Shown in pieces: positions 28,073 through 38,420 of a stretch of 64,000 nucleotides of DNA. The DNA lies in the NCBI RefSeq assembly GCF_008638305.1, contig NZ_VTPZ01000010.1:1-64000 (forward strand), given 5' to 3'. The translations under genes were made by a program, and so were the position numbers. The notes under the pieces were generated by a model. It made no database searches. It was not told where the DNA came from and was given only the letters and a program-made list of their open reading frames with translations. Numbering within the stretch: position 1 is the first letter of the stretch; each line of letters begins with the position of its first letter. The DNA comes from Pseudomonas profundi. Its GTDB lineage: Bacteria > Pseudomonadota > Gammaproteobacteria > Pseudomonadales > Pseudomonadaceae.

Positions 28073-30016
28073 ATGTACAAGATCGAGAATCACAAGATAT
28101 CCGATGCTGCCCGCGTTAACAGCCATGCTGACGAAGCCACCTATAACCGGCTCTACAAGCAGTCCATCGAGCAGCCTGAAGAATTTTGGGCCGAGCAGGC
28201 CAAGCGCTTTCTCGATTGGGACCAGCCCTGGTCCAAGATACATGAAAGCGACATGAGCAAAGGCGAAGCGGCCTGGTTCATTGGTGGCAAGCTCAACGTC
28301 AGCAGTAACTGCATAGATCGACACCTGGCCACCCGCGCTGACCAGGTCGCCATTATTTGGGAAGGCGATGACCCTGCCGACTCGAAAAACATCACCTATC
28401 GCGAGCTGCACGAGCAGGTCTGCCGACTGAGCAATGTGCTCAAGGCGCGTGGCGTGAAAAAGGGCGACCGGGTGTGCCTGTACATGCCGATGATTCCGGA
28501 AGCTGCCTTTGCCATGCTGGCTTGCGCCCGTATTGGCGCCGTGCATTCGGTGGTGTTCGGTGGTTTTTCCCCTGACGCGGTGCGCGACCGCATCCTCAAT
28601 GCCGATTGTCGTGCGGTGATCACCGCGGACGAAAGTGTGCGTGCAGCCAAACGGGTGCCCCTGAAGCAGAACGTCGACAAGGCCCTGTCGGAATGTCCCA
28701 ACGTGCACACCGTCATTACCGTGCAGCGCACCGGCGGCGATATTGAATGGAACGAGTCGCGCGACGTCTGGTATCACGAGGCGTGTGCCGGCGTCAGCGC
28801 CGAGTGCGCGCCGGAGCCGATGGACAGTGAAGACCCGCTATTCATTCTCTATACTTCAGGCTCCACCGGGCAGCCCAAGGGCGTGTTGCACACCACTGGC
28901 GGTTACCTGCTCGGCTCTGCCATGACTCACCACTATGTATTCGACTACCACCAGGGCGAAGTTTACTGGTGCACGGCCGACGTCGGCTGGGTCACCGGGC
29001 ATTCCTATATTGTCTATGGACCGCTGTGCAATGGCGCCACCACGCTGATGTACGAAGGCGTGCCGACCTATCCTGATGCGTCCCGCTGCTGGGAAATCAT
29101 CGACAAGCACCAGGTCAATATCTTCTATACCGCGCCTACCGCTATCCGCGCATTGATGTCCAAGGGCGATGAATATGTCACCAAGACGTCCCGCGCCAGC
29201 CTGCGCCTGCTCGGGAGTGTGGGCGAGCCGATCAATCCGGAAGCCTGGGAATGGTATTACCACGTGGTCGGCGATATGCGTTGCCCAATTGTGGATACCT
29301 GGTGGCAGACAGAAACCGGTGCCATCATGATTGCCCCGCTGCCTGGCGCTACCGACCTCAAGCCAGGCTCGGCGACCCGCCCGTTCTTTGGCGTCGAACC
29401 TGCACTGATGGATCCTGAAGGTAACGAGTTGACCGGTCCGGCGAGCGGCAATCTGGTTATCAAGCGCTCCTGGCCGAGTCAGATCCGCACCGTATATGGC
29501 GACCACCAGCGCCTGGTGGATACCTACTTCAGCACCTACAAAGGCGTATATTTCACCGGCGATGGTGCCCGCCGTGACGAAGACGGCTACTACTGGATTA
29601 CCGGCCGGGTCGACGACGTACTCAACGTATCCGGACATCGAATCGGCACCGCCGAAGTCGAAAGTGCTCTGGTGCTGCATGATGCCGTCGCCGAAGCCGC
29701 TGTGATCGGTTGCCCGCATGACATCAAGGGCCAGTGCATTTACGCCTACATCACGCCGATGCACGGGGTGACGCCCAGTGATGAGCTGGTTCAGGAAGTA
29801 CGCGCATTTGTCGCCGAACAGGTGGGCGCATTCGCCAAACCGGATTTCGTACAGTGGGCACCCGGACTTCCGAAAACCCGCTCCGGCAAGATCATGCGCC
29901 GCGTTCTGCGCAAAATCGCGTGCGACGAGCTCGACACCCTGGGTGACACCTCAACGCTCGCCGATCCGTCAGTCGTCGAAGAACTGATTCAGAACCGGCA
30001 AAACAAGCCATCTTGA
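28073..30016 (+). CDS. acsA: Acetyl-CoA synthetase (AMP-forming)
   Basis: Activates acetate to acetyl-CoA through an acetyl-AMP intermediate. The adenylate-forming motifs are clear: [12 protein letters not shown] for phosphate binding, DTWWQTETG, and the C-terminal catalytic lysine (about K606) in [11 protein letters not shown], the site regulated by acetylation in related enzymes. The length of 647 aa is standard. It stands alone with a 239 bp upstream region, and the thiolase gene follows 86 bp downstream. Confidence 0.96.
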   Translation: MYKIENHKISDAARVNSHADEATYNRLYKQSIEQPEEFWAEQAKRFLDWDQPWSKIHESDMSKGEAAWFIGGKLNVSSNCIDRHLATRADQVAIIWEGDDPADSKNITYRELHEQVCRLSNVLKARGVKKGDRVCLYMPMIPEAAFAMLACARIGAVHSVVFGGFSPDAVRDRILNADCRAVITADESVRAAKRVPLKQNVDKALSECPNVHTVITVQRTGGDIEWNESRDVWYHEACAGVSAECAPEPMDSEDPLFILYTSGSTGQPKGVLHTTGGYLLGSAMTHHYVFDYHQGEVYWCTADVGWVTGHSYIVYGPLCNGATTLMYEGVPTYPDASRCWEIIDKHQVNIFYTAPTAIRALMSKGDEYVTKTSRASLRLLGSVGEPINPEAWEWYYHVVGDMRCPIVDTWWQTETGAIMIAPLPGATDLKPGSATRPFFGVEPALMDPEGNELTGPASGNLVIKRSWPSQIRTVYGDHQRLVDTYFSTYKGVYFTGDGARRDEDGYYWITGRVDDVLNVSGHRIGTAEVESALVLHDAVAEAAVIGCPHDIKGQCIYAYITPMHGVTPSDELVQEVRAFVAEQVGAFAKPDFVQWAPGLPKTRSGKIMRRVLRKIACDELDTLGDTSTLADPSVVEELIQNRQNKPS

Positions 30017-30102
30017 GACCTCTCAGCGATGACCAGCAGTTGCCCTGAATGACTGCGAACGCTACTCTGGTCCCTTTCAGAACGGGACCAGAGGAGTCGT
30101 TC

Positions 30103-31284
30103 ATGCAAGACGTCGTAATTGTTGCCGCCACCCGTACCGCCATAGGTAGCTTCGGTGGCCAATTTGCCAATGTTCCGGCTCACGAACTGGGCGCTACCGT
30201 CATCCGGGCGCTACTGGAGCAATCCGGAATTGACCCGGCAAGCGTGGACGAAGTGATCCTCGGTCAGGTGCTGACAGCCGGCTGCGGCCAGAACCCTTCC
30301 AGGCAGGCAGCCATCCTTGCCGGCCTGCCCCACGCCGTACCGGCAATGAATCTGAACAAGGTATGCGGATCCGGGCTCAAGGCGCTGCATCTGGGCGCGC
30401 AGGCCATTCGCTGCGGTGACGCCGAGGTGATTATTGCCGGCGGCCAGGAATCCATGAGCCTGTCACCCCACATACTGCCCAATTCCCGCACCGGCCAACG
30501 CATGGGTCACGGCAAGCTGATTGATACCATGATCAACGACGGTCTGTGGGATGCCTTCAACAACTATCACATGGGCATTACCGCCGAGAATCTGGTCGAT
30601 AAATATCAGATCAGCAGAGAGGATCAGGACGCTTTCGCTGCGGCCTCCCAGCAAAAAGCGGTCGCCGCTCAACAGTCCGGTCGTTTCGACAGGGAAATTA
30701 CGCCTGTCAGCGTACCGCAGCGCAAGGGCGAGCCCCTGCAGATCATCAAGGACGAGCAACCGCGCCCCGGCACCACCGCTGAATCACTTGGCTCACTACG
30801 CCCTGCCTTCAAGCCCGACGGCTCGGTTACCGCCGGCAATGCGTCCGGTCTCAACGACGGTGCTGCCGCTGTACTGATGATGAGCGCTGCTAAGGCCGAA
30901 GCGCTGGGGCTTCCGGTGCTGGCGAGGATAGCGGCGTATGCCAATGCTGGCGTTGACCCAGCGATCATGGGTATCGCGCCGGTCTCGGCTACCCAGCGCT
31001 GTCTGAGCAAGGCCGGCTGGACGATTGAGGACCTTGATCTGATCGAAGCCAACGAAGCCTTCGCAGCCCAGGCGCTGGCGGTCAGCCGTGAACTGCAATG
31101 GGACATGGACAAGGTAAACGTCAACGGCGGCGCTATCGCGCTGGGCCACCCTATCGGGGCATCCGGGTGCCGGGTACTGGTAACGCTGTTACACGAAATG
31201 CTGACCCGGGACGCCAAGAAAGGCCTCGCGACACTCTGTATCGGTGGCGGTCAGGGCGTAGCACTGGCCCTTGAGCGGGACTGA
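30103..31284 (+). CDS. atoB: Acetyl-CoA C-acetyltransferase (thiolase)
   Basis: Condenses or cleaves acetoacetyl-CoA. The acyl-binding cysteine is C88 in [11 protein letters not shown]. The C-terminal [14 protein letters not shown] and CIGGGQG motifs carry the catalytic histidine and cysteine. The start at 30103 has GAGGAG upstream and gives 393 aa. A longer frame to 30049 is not supported. Its neighbour acsA suggests C2 metabolism, but no other ketone-body or PHB gene is present, so the direction of use is open; the symbol is by family. Confidence 0.88.
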   Translation: MQDVVIVAATRTAIGSFGGQFANVPAHELGATVIRALLEQSGIDPASVDEVILGQVLTAGCGQNPSRQAAILAGLPHAVPAMNLNKVCGSGLKALHLGAQAIRCGDAEVIIAGGQESMSLSPHILPNSRTGQRMGHGKLIDTMINDGLWDAFNNYHMGITAENLVDKYQISREDQDAFAAASQQKAVAAQQSGRFDREITPVSVPQRKGEPLQIIKDEQPRPGTTAESLGSLRPAFKPDGSVTAGNASGLNDGAAAVLMMSAAKAEALGLPVLARIAAYANAGVDPAIMGIAPVSATQRCLSKAGWTIEDLDLIEANEAFAAQALAVSRELQWDMDKVNVNGGAIALGHPIGASGCRVLVTLLHEMLTRDAKKGLATLCIGGGQGVALALERD

Positions 31285-31305
31285 AATACAATGACGTGAA
31301 GATGG

Positions 31306-31328
31306 TGCGCCAGCGCAATGCTGGCGCA
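31306..31328. terminator. Hairpin between convergent atoB and DUF2784 genes
   Basis: A perfect 9 bp stem, TGCGCCAGC (31306-31314) with GCTGGCGCA (31320-31328), separated by five bases, sits in the 62 bp gap between two convergent genes. No U tract follows on either strand, so it may be a bidirectional weak terminator. Confidence 0.5.
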
Positions 31329-31346
31329 TCCACCTTGCCCTCCGCG

Positions 31347-31751
31347 TCAGTGCCGCTTGAAGCGCGGGGGAAACCACCAGAACGTTGCCACCACCAGCAG
31401 CCCGAACAGCGTGTACAGGGTCACGAACATCCACTCCGGCGCGTTGTAATACAGAACGCTCTGCAGCCAGTGCTCGATAAATCCGCCTTGATAACCCCCA
31501 GTGCCTGCTTGTTGGCGCAACCAGGATTCAAGGAGGGTCAGCGGGCAGACGACGCCCAGCCAGGCCTCAGCAACCACCACCCCGATAGTGCTTACATGGG
31601 CCAACCGAAACCACAGATTGTTGACCCAGGCCCAGTGGCGCAGGTTACCGAGAATAATAACCACCAGACCCAGGACGACGAAGGCGACCAGCATGACATG
31701 CGTGATCAGCACCATGTCGGCCAGGGTCTGATACAGGTTCCAGCCATCCAT
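31347..31751 (-). CDS. DUF2784 membrane protein
   Basis: A 134-residue integral membrane protein with about four hydrophobic segments. Family features of DUF2784 are seen: the N-terminal ADMVLITHVMLVAFVVLG, the middle WLGVVCPLTLLESWLR (conserved C and P) and the C-terminal ALLVVATFWWFPPR-type end. No function is known. It opens the accessory region on the minus strand and starts 12 bp past the stop of the lysozyme-inhibitor-like gene upstream of it. Confidence 0.8.
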   Translation of the reverse strand: MDGWNLYQTLADMVLITHVMLVAFVVLGLVVIILGNLRHWAWVNNLWFRLAHVSTIGVVVAEAWLGVVCPLTLLESWLRQQAGTGGYQGGFIEHWLQSVLYYNAPEWMFVTLYTLFGLLVVATFWWFPPRFKRH

Positions 31752-31763
31752 CGCGCCTCCCGG

Positions 31764-32174
31764 CTACATGTCCAGTGAGGGTTCCGGCAATACCGGCTCG
31801 TCATCCGAACTGGCGAGATAGACTTCCCAGATGTCATGCGTACGGCGCCGGGTGTGGTCGAGCAGGCAGGTCCCGAGCATTGCTCCGCGCACCGTGCCCT
31901 CATGCCAGAGATCATAGACCGCCAGGCAGTGGCTGTCGCGATACCGTACCCAGGCCCCCTGGGCAGCTTCCATGGTGACCACCGCATCGGCCCGCTTGGC
32001 ATGTAGGGTACGGCTCGCCTCCAGATAGCGGTTGAGTTCGCCCTCGGCCTTTTCGACCTCCGCATGGATACACTTGTTCAAGGCGGCGGTGTCTTCGGCA
32101 TCCTCGCAAAGTTCCTCCGCCAGGGCGAAACCCGGCAGGAGCAGGAAAAAACCTGCCAGCCATTGTTTGTTCAT
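31764..32174 (-). CDS. LprI-like lysozyme-inhibitor domain protein
   Basis: An exported 136-residue protein with a signal peptide (about 1-19, ending FALA) and a DUF1311/LprI-like core: four cysteines (EELCEDAEDT, LNKCIHAE, SHCLAVY and GTCLLDHT) and the helical WVRYRDSHC segment. Members of this family occur in the envelope and some inhibit lysozyme. It sits just upstream of the DUF2784 gene and is probably co-transcribed with it. Confidence 0.75.
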   Translation of the reverse strand: MNKQWLAGFFLLLPGFALAEELCEDAEDTAALNKCIHAEVEKAEGELNRYLEASRTLHAKRADAVVTMEAAQGAWVRYRDSHCLAVYDLWHEGTVRGAMLGTCLLDHTRRRTHDIWEVYLASSDDEPVLPEPSLDM

Positions 32175-32338
32175 CGAGGCTCCTCAGAATTTATTATGGT
32201 CTGGCACCCTCCTGCCACCGGGTGCCGGCAACAGAACGAGGACAACAGACACTCAGGCGGGTATTACACCGTACCCGGTCCGCAGGAGCAACGCGGACTG
32301 GCGGGTTGCTTGTCTAAGCCAGCACAGTTTCACACCGA

Positions 32339-32710
32339 TCAGGACGATTCCGTCTCTTCCTTGGGGTTCATCTGCCAGGGCCACTTGCCGGTCAATTCGA
32401 CTTCGAGCGTGAAACTCAGGAACGCGCGCACCAGCACGATGACAATCAAGACCCCGACATTCTCGAATGACAGGTCCACTGCGACAGTCAACATGATGTC
32501 CGCAGCGATCAGAAACTCGAGCCCCAGCAATATCCCCCGACCGAGCCGCTGCCGTACCTCGCGGAAAATGGTCTCGGTTTCATGTCGGTGATAGACCATA
32601 TGCACCATGGCTATGATCACCGAATAAAAGGCGGCGCCTGCGATGATCGCAATCCCGATCCCCCCTACAGCAATCGCAGTGAAGTCAGCGACGGGTCTGA
32701 GCACTTCCAT
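32339..32710 (-). CDS. DUF1622 membrane protein
   Basis: A 123-residue protein with three hydrophobic segments and the DUF1622 signature RQRLGRGILLGLEFLIAADI near the middle. Function is unknown. It lies 30 bp downstream of the stop of the epimerase/VKOR fusion gene on the same strand, so it may be co-transcribed. Confidence 0.8.
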   Translation of the reverse strand: MEVLRPVADFTAIAVGGIGIAIIAGAAFYSVIIAMVHMVYHRHETETIFREVRQRLGRGILLGLEFLIAADIMLTVAVDLSFENVGVLIVIVLVRAFLSFTLEVELTGKWPWQMNPKEETESS

Positions 32711-32740
32711 TGAACGGTTCTCCAGTAAAAGGACGGGACG

Positions 32741-35218
32741 CTAGACCAACAGTCGGTTCCAGCTGCCATAGCGACAAAACACCGGGCCCCGGCGCCAACT
32801 CAGCAGAATAACCGCGGCGCCACAGGCAACACTCGCCAGCAGCGAAGGCAGCGGCGCGTCATACAAGAAAGGGGTAATGAATAGCCCGGCACCCAGCGGT
32901 ATCAGCAGATAGCGCACTGGGCGCGCCGACTCGGCTATGGCGATCCCCGCTACAGTGATGATCAGCGCGCCGAGCACGTGGTCCCAATCAGCCAGCCCCC
33001 CGGCATTGCCCAAGGTAATGCGAGTCAGCATCAACATCAGGCCGATCACCAGACACAGCGCCAGGTTCCACGGCAGGCTGACACCGGTGCCGGCAATCTC
33101 TTTCAGAACAGCGCCGGGGCGGCGAGCAAAGTTGTCTACCAGCGGTTCGTCCGGGCCATCGTCCGTATCCCCGGTGAAGAAAATCTTCAGCAGCGGGGCA
33201 CCAGCCTGCTGGCGACGCCGGAGGAACTGCCCTGTCGCCACCAACTCGTTGAAGGCATAGGCGATCTGCAGCAGCATGGCCGCGGCACCTGCCAGACACA
33301 GCGTGCACCAGGTGCCAATCATGATCGGCTGGATAATGACGAAGGTAATCGACACCACACCCAGCGGCACGATCAACAGGCCGAAGCTGGCGACAACCCA
33401 GGGCATGGTGCGCCAGCGTTGCGTCGACCCCACCAGCCCAAGGAGAATCTCCAGCGCATAAACGATACCGCCCAGCCCGGCATCGGGCACCGGCCAGGCT
33501 TCGGAAACCTCCGAGGTAATGATTTCCTCCGTACCGTTCAGCTGAGTTCCGGTGCCAGTAAAAATAGGCTCCCAGACCGTGTCGATATGCCCGAGTTGAT
33601 AGGCCGCCAGGTAGCGGGACATGAGCAAGCCAAACAGCGCCAGCCCAATAACCGGCAGGCGCTGGAACCAGCTTGAGGGATTGTTATCCCAACCGGGCGG
33701 AGTGGTCGGCCCGCTGATGGCGGCAACCGGGGACACCCCTGGCATGGGACGCGCACTGGCGGCCAGAGCGATTACCAGAATGCCCACCAGACTACTGTTG
33801 AGATAAGCCGCTGCGCTGTCAGTCCAGAACAGCAGCGGTGCCAGCAGCAACCATACCCCCGTACCGGCGCAGACAAATCGCGCCCAGCTGCGCCGCAGCG
33901 ACAGCGACATCCCGCCGAATACCAGCAACACCAGCCCAACGCCAATATCGCTGTAGCCCAGCGCGCTACCGAAGTAACCCAGGGTTGCAGGCGAACTGAT
34001 CAGCCATGCCCCGAACCCCATATTGACGAAGTGCGTCCAGAGGAACTGATAGTGCTGACGCTGCTGCTGATCCTGGTAGCCTCTCAGCACCTGATCTGGA
34101 TCGCGGCCTTTTTCAGCCGCCTCCACCAGCCAGTCCGGTGGTGTGAGCCCGTTGGATTGATACCAGCCTAAAGGGTCTTTCCTCAGGCCGCCCACCAGAT
34201 CCTCAAGGCCGTCGTAGAGATTGTGCCTGGGTTCCCAGCCCAGCAGCTGTCGGGCAAGTCGGGTATCCAGCTGGTAATGGTCTGATGACATGTCGATCAT
34301 GAAGGGCCGGATGAAGGGTTTCTCGCCCTTGTCGAAATCATCCGGCACCAGCGGTTCGGCCTGTTCCTGTGCCCACGCCCCTATCTTGGCCACAGGCTTG
34401 GGCAAGGTCAGCGTCTGCCATTTTTCTGCGCCGTGAATCAGCTCGCCCAGGCGACTCTGCAAGGTTTCGTAGCTATCACTGCGTTCTTCGCCGATCAGTA
34501 TCACGTTCTCCGGCGGCAACTCGTTGCGCCGATCAATAGTGCGGCGGAAAGCATCAATCATATCCTCCTGGTGAACGAAGGCCTGACCGGCCTGAGGATC
34601 ACCGGAGTACAGATGGCTCTGGAAGGTTTCTTCGTAAATGCGCGCGATCTGGTGCGCCAGGGTCGGCACACAATTCGTCTCGTTGTATAACCCGGCCAGG
34701 CGCAGCAAGGTATACGGCATATCACCGGCCTGCTCGCGAATCACTGCTTCAGTCTCCGCCTTCGACTGCGGATACGCCCAGCCAGGCCCATCGGGAGATT
34801 GCTCGCTGATCTTTTCCCCCGGTGCGCCCGGCGCGTAGACCAGCATAGTGCTGGAATAGACGAACCGCTCGACCCGATAATCCCGCAGCGCAGCCAGCAG
34901 GTTGCGAGTGCCCTCAACATTCACTTTGCGGTACAGCGGCGAGTCATCCCCGGTAAAATCGAAATAGGCCGCCAGGTGGACCACCGCGGCAATGTCGCTC
35001 CCCTGCTCTGCCGCCATGTTGCGCAGCGCCTGCTTTACCGAGTCGATGGAGGTGAGGTCGAATTCATAACTGAAGTCTGCCGTTTCGGAAACACGGCGAT
35101 CCAGCGAGACGATACGATAGCGGCGCTTCAGCGCCCGGACCAGCGCGGTACCAATGTTGCCGGAACCACCGGTGATGACGACAAGGGGCTTGCGCCCAGG
35201 TGCCTGGATCTCCGTCAT
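32741..35218 (-). CDS. SDR epimerase - SPW - VKOR-like membrane fusion protein
   Basis: An 825-residue multidomain protein. Residues 1-340 are an extended short-chain dehydrogenase/epimerase: TGGSGNIG at 16-23, SSTMLVY and YPQSK as the catalytic SYK-like set. Residues about 385-500 are membrane-spanning and of SPW type (WTHFVNMGFGAWLISSP). Residues about 530-690 resemble a vitamin K epoxide reductase module with a single CxxC (WCTLCL); no second, loop cysteine pair is seen. A further hydrophobic region closes the protein. It may couple NAD(P)-dependent chemistry to membrane quinone/thiol redox. The ATG at 35218 gives a complete Rossmann start. Confidence 0.78.
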   Translation of the reverse strand: MTEIQAPGRKPLVVITGGSGNIGTALVRALKRRYRIVSLDRRVSETADFSYEFDLTSIDSVKQALRNMAAEQGSDIAAVVHLAAYFDFTGDDSPLYRKVNVEGTRNLLAALRDYRVERFVYSSTMLVYAPGAPGEKISEQSPDGPGWAYPQSKAETEAVIREQAGDMPYTLLRLAGLYNETNCVPTLAHQIARIYEETFQSHLYSGDPQAGQAFVHQEDMIDAFRRTIDRRNELPPENVILIGEERSDSYETLQSRLGELIHGAEKWQTLTLPKPVAKIGAWAQEQAEPLVPDDFDKGEKPFIRPFMIDMSSDHYQLDTRLARQLLGWEPRHNLYDGLEDLVGGLRKDPLGWYQSNGLTPPDWLVEAAEKGRDPDQVLRGYQDQQQRQHYQFLWTHFVNMGFGAWLISSPATLGYFGSALGYSDIGVGLVLLVFGGMSLSLRRSWARFVCAGTGVWLLLAPLLFWTDSAAAYLNSSLVGILVIALAASARPMPGVSPVAAISGPTTPPGWDNNPSSWFQRLPVIGLALFGLLMSRYLAAYQLGHIDTVWEPIFTGTGTQLNGTEEIITSEVSEAWPVPDAGLGGIVYALEILLGLVGSTQRWRTMPWVVASFGLLIVPLGVVSITFVIIQPIMIGTWCTLCLAGAAAMLLQIAYAFNELVATGQFLRRRQQAGAPLLKIFFTGDTDDGPDEPLVDNFARRPGAVLKEIAGTGVSLPWNLALCLVIGLMLMLTRITLGNAGGLADWDHVLGALIITVAGIAIAESARPVRYLLIPLGAGLFITPFLYDAPLPSLLASVACGAAVILLSWRRGPVFCRYGSWNRLLV

Positions 35219-35344
35219 GCTGTCGAAATCCTTCCAGAGAAGAAATTTCAGCCTGCGCTCCGACGGTTACGCCGCAGGACAGACAACCCTATCCTCGTGA
35301 CTCGCACGCCAGAATAAAGTTGCACCCTGTTGACTGATCGCAGC

Positions 35345-36334
35345 TTATCGATCCCGGGTAAGCACCAGCCCTACCGCCGCAATACGCTCGACCTCCGCAT
35401 ACGCCGGCTTGAGCAGCTCTTCGCCGAACACATCGGGATCAATCTCCTGGTAGCGCCAGCTGCATGGCTGCGTCGTCAGCCGCTGGTGCAGACCCTCACG
35501 AAAAACGTCGCGCCCCGCCACTATCGCAACGCCGGTATACAGCACCAGGCTTCCGCCGGGGGCCAGGCGCTCCAGCGCTGCGCTGACGATACGTTCAGAC
35601 AGGCCCGCGCCCAGCGTACCGCCGCCGTGCCGGTAGGCTCGCTCCTGCGAATCCATCATGTACGGCGGGTTGGCGACAATCAGATCGAAGTCACCCTCGA
35701 CATCATTCAGCAGATTGCTCTGCGCTGTGCGGATGTTGCTCAGCCCCGCCAGTTCAGTGTTGATGGCTGCCATACGCAAGGCCTGGGGGTTGATATCGAC
35801 CGCCAGCACATCCGCATCCGGGCACGCCCCGGCAACCAGCATCGCTCCCGCGCCCGAGCCACAGCCAATATCCACCGCGCGGCGTACCGAGCCGGCGTTG
35901 TCCGCCAGGTACGACTGGATAAGCCGGGCGAAACGGTAGGTGTCCGGGCCGAAAAATACCGCATCCGCCGAGTCGGTTGGGTAGGCCGAATGCGCGCAAA
36001 GCCAATTGCCCAGACTGGACCAGCGTATCCTGCTTCGCCACACCTCCCCTTTGTGGCCCAATACGCCGGCCTGCTGCATCAATTCAAACTCGTCTGTACT
36101 GACCTGATCCTGCCTGAACGGTCTACTCCAGCCAAAAACATCTCTCAGATCACGGACCGGGCGGTCTGTCATCCGTCGCAGATAATGTTGATGGGTGTCG
36201 GGCGTCACGGCGACGAACCGGTAATCCACTGATTGCAGATAACGTCCGAGCGCCAGCATGCCTTGCGTTGTATCCGGCGTCTCAGCAGGCGGGGCGTGAT
36301 CAACCGGTGTGGCAGGTGACAGTTGCAAAGTCAT
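35345..36334 (-). CDS. Class I SAM-dependent methyltransferase
   Basis: A 329-residue methyltransferase. The SAM-binding motif I is VDIGCGSGAGAML near the centre, followed by DINPQALRMAAINTELAG and the NPPY motif (IVANPPYM) typical of N-methyltransferases such as PrmC/RsmC/HemK relatives. The N-terminal 150 residues are a distinct domain of unknown role. It lies 17 bp downstream of the diiron-enzyme gene, so the pair is probably one operon. The substrate is unknown. Confidence 0.8.
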   Translation of the reverse strand: MTLQLSPATPVDHAPPAETPDTTQGMLALGRYLQSVDYRFVAVTPDTHQHYLRRMTDRPVRDLRDVFGWSRPFRQDQVSTDEFELMQQAGVLGHKGEVWRSRIRWSSLGNWLCAHSAYPTDSADAVFFGPDTYRFARLIQSYLADNAGSVRRAVDIGCGSGAGAMLVAGACPDADVLAVDINPQALRMAAINTELAGLSNIRTAQSNLLNDVEGDFDLIVANPPYMMDSQERAYRHGGGTLGAGLSERIVSAALERLAPGGSLVLYTGVAIVAGRDVFREGLHQRLTTQPCSWRYQEIDPDVFGEELLKPAYAEVERIAAVGLVLTRDR

Positions 36335-36351
36335 TGATGAATCCTTGATGG

Positions 36352-37782
36352 TCAGCCCAGGGCGACGGTGAAAAGCCGAGTGGCCAGCAGCCCCGCTGCG
36401 GTATGGTGCGACGCCGGTGCCATCAGCTCTATCAGACGCCGCATGCGCGCTTCGGTCGGCAGATCGCGCAATGAGCGCTGCAGTCCGACCAGTTCCTGAT
36501 CAACATCCCCGTCCTTGTGGACCTGAACTGAGGGCTGCTCGTCGCTCACGGCACGCCGTCGCGCGCGCGGCCGGAATGCCTTGTTCCGGCCTCCTGCGGC
36601 TGCAGACGAACCGGCGTCGCCAAACCAGTCGCCGGCAATCCAGTCACGCAGCAACTGTTTTTCAAAGCAGCTGAATACCCCGAACATTTGCGCATCCGGA
36701 CCATCGACCAGTTGCCAGAACCGACTGTGGGCAGGATCCTCGTGGCGTTTGATCCAGCCACGTTCTTCCAGCGCTGCCAGAAAGCCGGGAATCTCCCCGG
36801 GACGCGACAGCCATTCATTCACGGTACGTCCGCCGATCCGGCAAAAGTCAGAGTGCATTTGCTGGCCAAAGGCGCGTTTACGCTCGAACATATCGATCAG
36901 CTCGGATTCCAGATCGAAGGCTTCAATCACGTCCACGGTACCGAGCCCGAGATCATTCAGGCGGTAACCGTCAGCTACCCGCTTGAGGAACGCCTGTCTG
37001 TCGCCAACCGCCGGCATGGTATCGAGTACCGCCTGTACAGCCTTGCGCGCATGCCCGGTCGCTGCGTTATCAATGGTCACGTGCAAGGTGAAGTAATAGG
37101 GATCGATATCCAGCTCGTTCAATTCAAAGGCGCTGATCAGCAGATGCAAAGGCAACTGTTCATAGCCCAGGTTGTAGCCGATCAATTCCGGCAGGAACGC
37201 GTCGGCGTGATAGCCCAGCGCAAGCTGCAACGCGCCTTGCAGATAATGGTCATCACTGAATTCGGGCAGCGTCTCGCAACCCTGCTCAGCGAGTAGACGT
37301 TGATAAAGCACTACGTGATTCTGTGCTGGAACGCCATCGCCGAGCTCTTCCAGATAGGTGCGGATCAGACCGTAGAAGCGATTATCGTTCCACTTGTCCA
37401 GAACGCCATAAAGCCAGGCACCGTCGACCAGCTTGGTCGGCGCGACACCCTGCAAGAATGCCAGTGCGTGCGATTTACAGCTGAAATACCGTCTCGGCTG
37501 GCCAGCCTTGCGGCTTTCAAGATAGGCCGCGTACCGATCACCGGTGGTCAGTACCTGTTGTTCCATCCACTCGACCATCGCTTCGGGCTGCGAGGGCAAC
37601 TCACAGGGCAATCGGGCGGCCTTCTGCAACTGGTCTTCAAGGTACTGCCGCGACACGCTCAGGCTGTCAGCAGACAAGGGCTCATCCAGCAAGGCCTGGT
37701 AAACCAGCCTTGCGCGGTCGCTACCGACCGTCTCGGTACGGCTCGACGGGGTGATTCTTTGAAGCGTATCGGGCGTCAACAT
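36352..37782 (-). CDS. Iron-containing redox enzyme (heme-oxygenase-like diiron fold)
   Basis: A 476-residue protein of the iron-containing redox enzyme family (PF14518-type). The predicted metal-binding helices include PELIGYNLGYE and YFTLHVTIDNAATGHARKA, giving E, H, D and H ligands characteristic of HDO enzymes. The C-terminal third is not recognised. The start at 37782 has AGGAG five bases upstream; an in-frame start at 37872 lacks this. HDO enzymes catalyse diverse oxygen-dependent reactions (N-oxygenation, decarboxylation), so the reaction cannot be named. It is followed 17 bp later by a methyltransferase gene. Confidence 0.75.
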   Translation of the reverse strand: MLTPDTLQRITPSSRTETVGSDRARLVYQALLDEPLSADSLSVSRQYLEDQLQKAARLPCELPSQPEAMVEWMEQQVLTTGDRYAAYLESRKAGQPRRYFSCKSHALAFLQGVAPTKLVDGAWLYGVLDKWNDNRFYGLIRTYLEELGDGVPAQNHVVLYQRLLAEQGCETLPEFSDDHYLQGALQLALGYHADAFLPELIGYNLGYEQLPLHLLISAFELNELDIDPYYFTLHVTIDNAATGHARKAVQAVLDTMPAVGDRQAFLKRVADGYRLNDLGLGTVDVIEAFDLESELIDMFERKRAFGQQMHSDFCRIGGRTVNEWLSRPGEIPGFLAALEERGWIKRHEDPAHSRFWQLVDGPDAQMFGVFSCFEKQLLRDWIAGDWFGDAGSSAAAGGRNKAFRPRARRRAVSDEQPSVQVHKDGDVDQELVGLQRSLRDLPTEARMRRLIELMAPASHHTAAGLLATRLFTVALG

Positions 37783-37898
37783 CTGCACTCCTGACTCAGG
37801 CAATGCCTGCAGCAGTGTCCGCTGGAGGCTGTCATGTCTATATAAGAGCTTGGCCGGCGATGAAAATTCCATCGCACCTGCAACGCTGCGCTGAGCGG

Positions 37899-38420
37899 TT
37901 AGCCAATCTTCTCCGGGCCCTGTACATCCTTGAGCGTCGGCCTGGCGGGCGCCTCGGCTTGGCCAATGACATCGAAGCTACCATCGGTTTCCAGAATCAC
38001 CGCGCCGACCTTGGCCAGGTCTGCATAGCCGCTGGCACGCGCGACGGCCAGAATTTCGTTCTCGGTCACCCTTTCCTTGCGTAATGCGTCGTCCAGCATG
38101 CGTCCGTTGTGATACAGCAATCTCGGCTCGGATTTGACGAAACGCCGAACCGCCGCGGAGCGGACTGACAACGCGGTAATGATGTACTGAGCAAAAATCA
38201 ACAGGCCGAAGGCAAGGATACCCTCCAGTAGCGGCACGTCCTTGGACAGCAACACCGTCGCCAGCGTTGAGCCCAGCGCCACGGTTACGACCAGATCGAA
38301 GGCGTTGAGTTTGGACAGCGTGCGTTTGCCGGATATACGTAGCAGAACCACCAGCGCGATATAGGCCAGTGCGCCGACAACCAGGACCCGACCCATGCCT
38401 CCCCAGCTTTCAAAAAACAT
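37899..38420 (-). CDS. DUF421 (YetF-like) membrane protein
   Basis: A 173-residue protein with three N-terminal hydrophobic segments (about 13-75) followed by a small cytoplasmic alpha/beta domain. The family's signatures RISGKRTLSKLNAFDLVVTVALGS and LLYHNGRMLDDALRKERVTENEI are seen. DUF421 proteins are linked to stress and sporulation in Bacillus (YetF) but lack a defined activity. It is encoded on its own strand-unit between the HDO gene and thpR, with short gaps. Confidence 0.85.
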   Translation of the reverse strand: MFFESWGGMGRVLVVGALAYIALVVLLRISGKRTLSKLNAFDLVVTVALGSTLATVLLSKDVPLLEGILAFGLLIFAQYIITALSVRSAAVRRFVKSEPRLLYHNGRMLDDALRKERVTENEILAVARASGYADLAKVGAVILETDGSFDVIGQAEAPARPTLKDVQGPEKIG

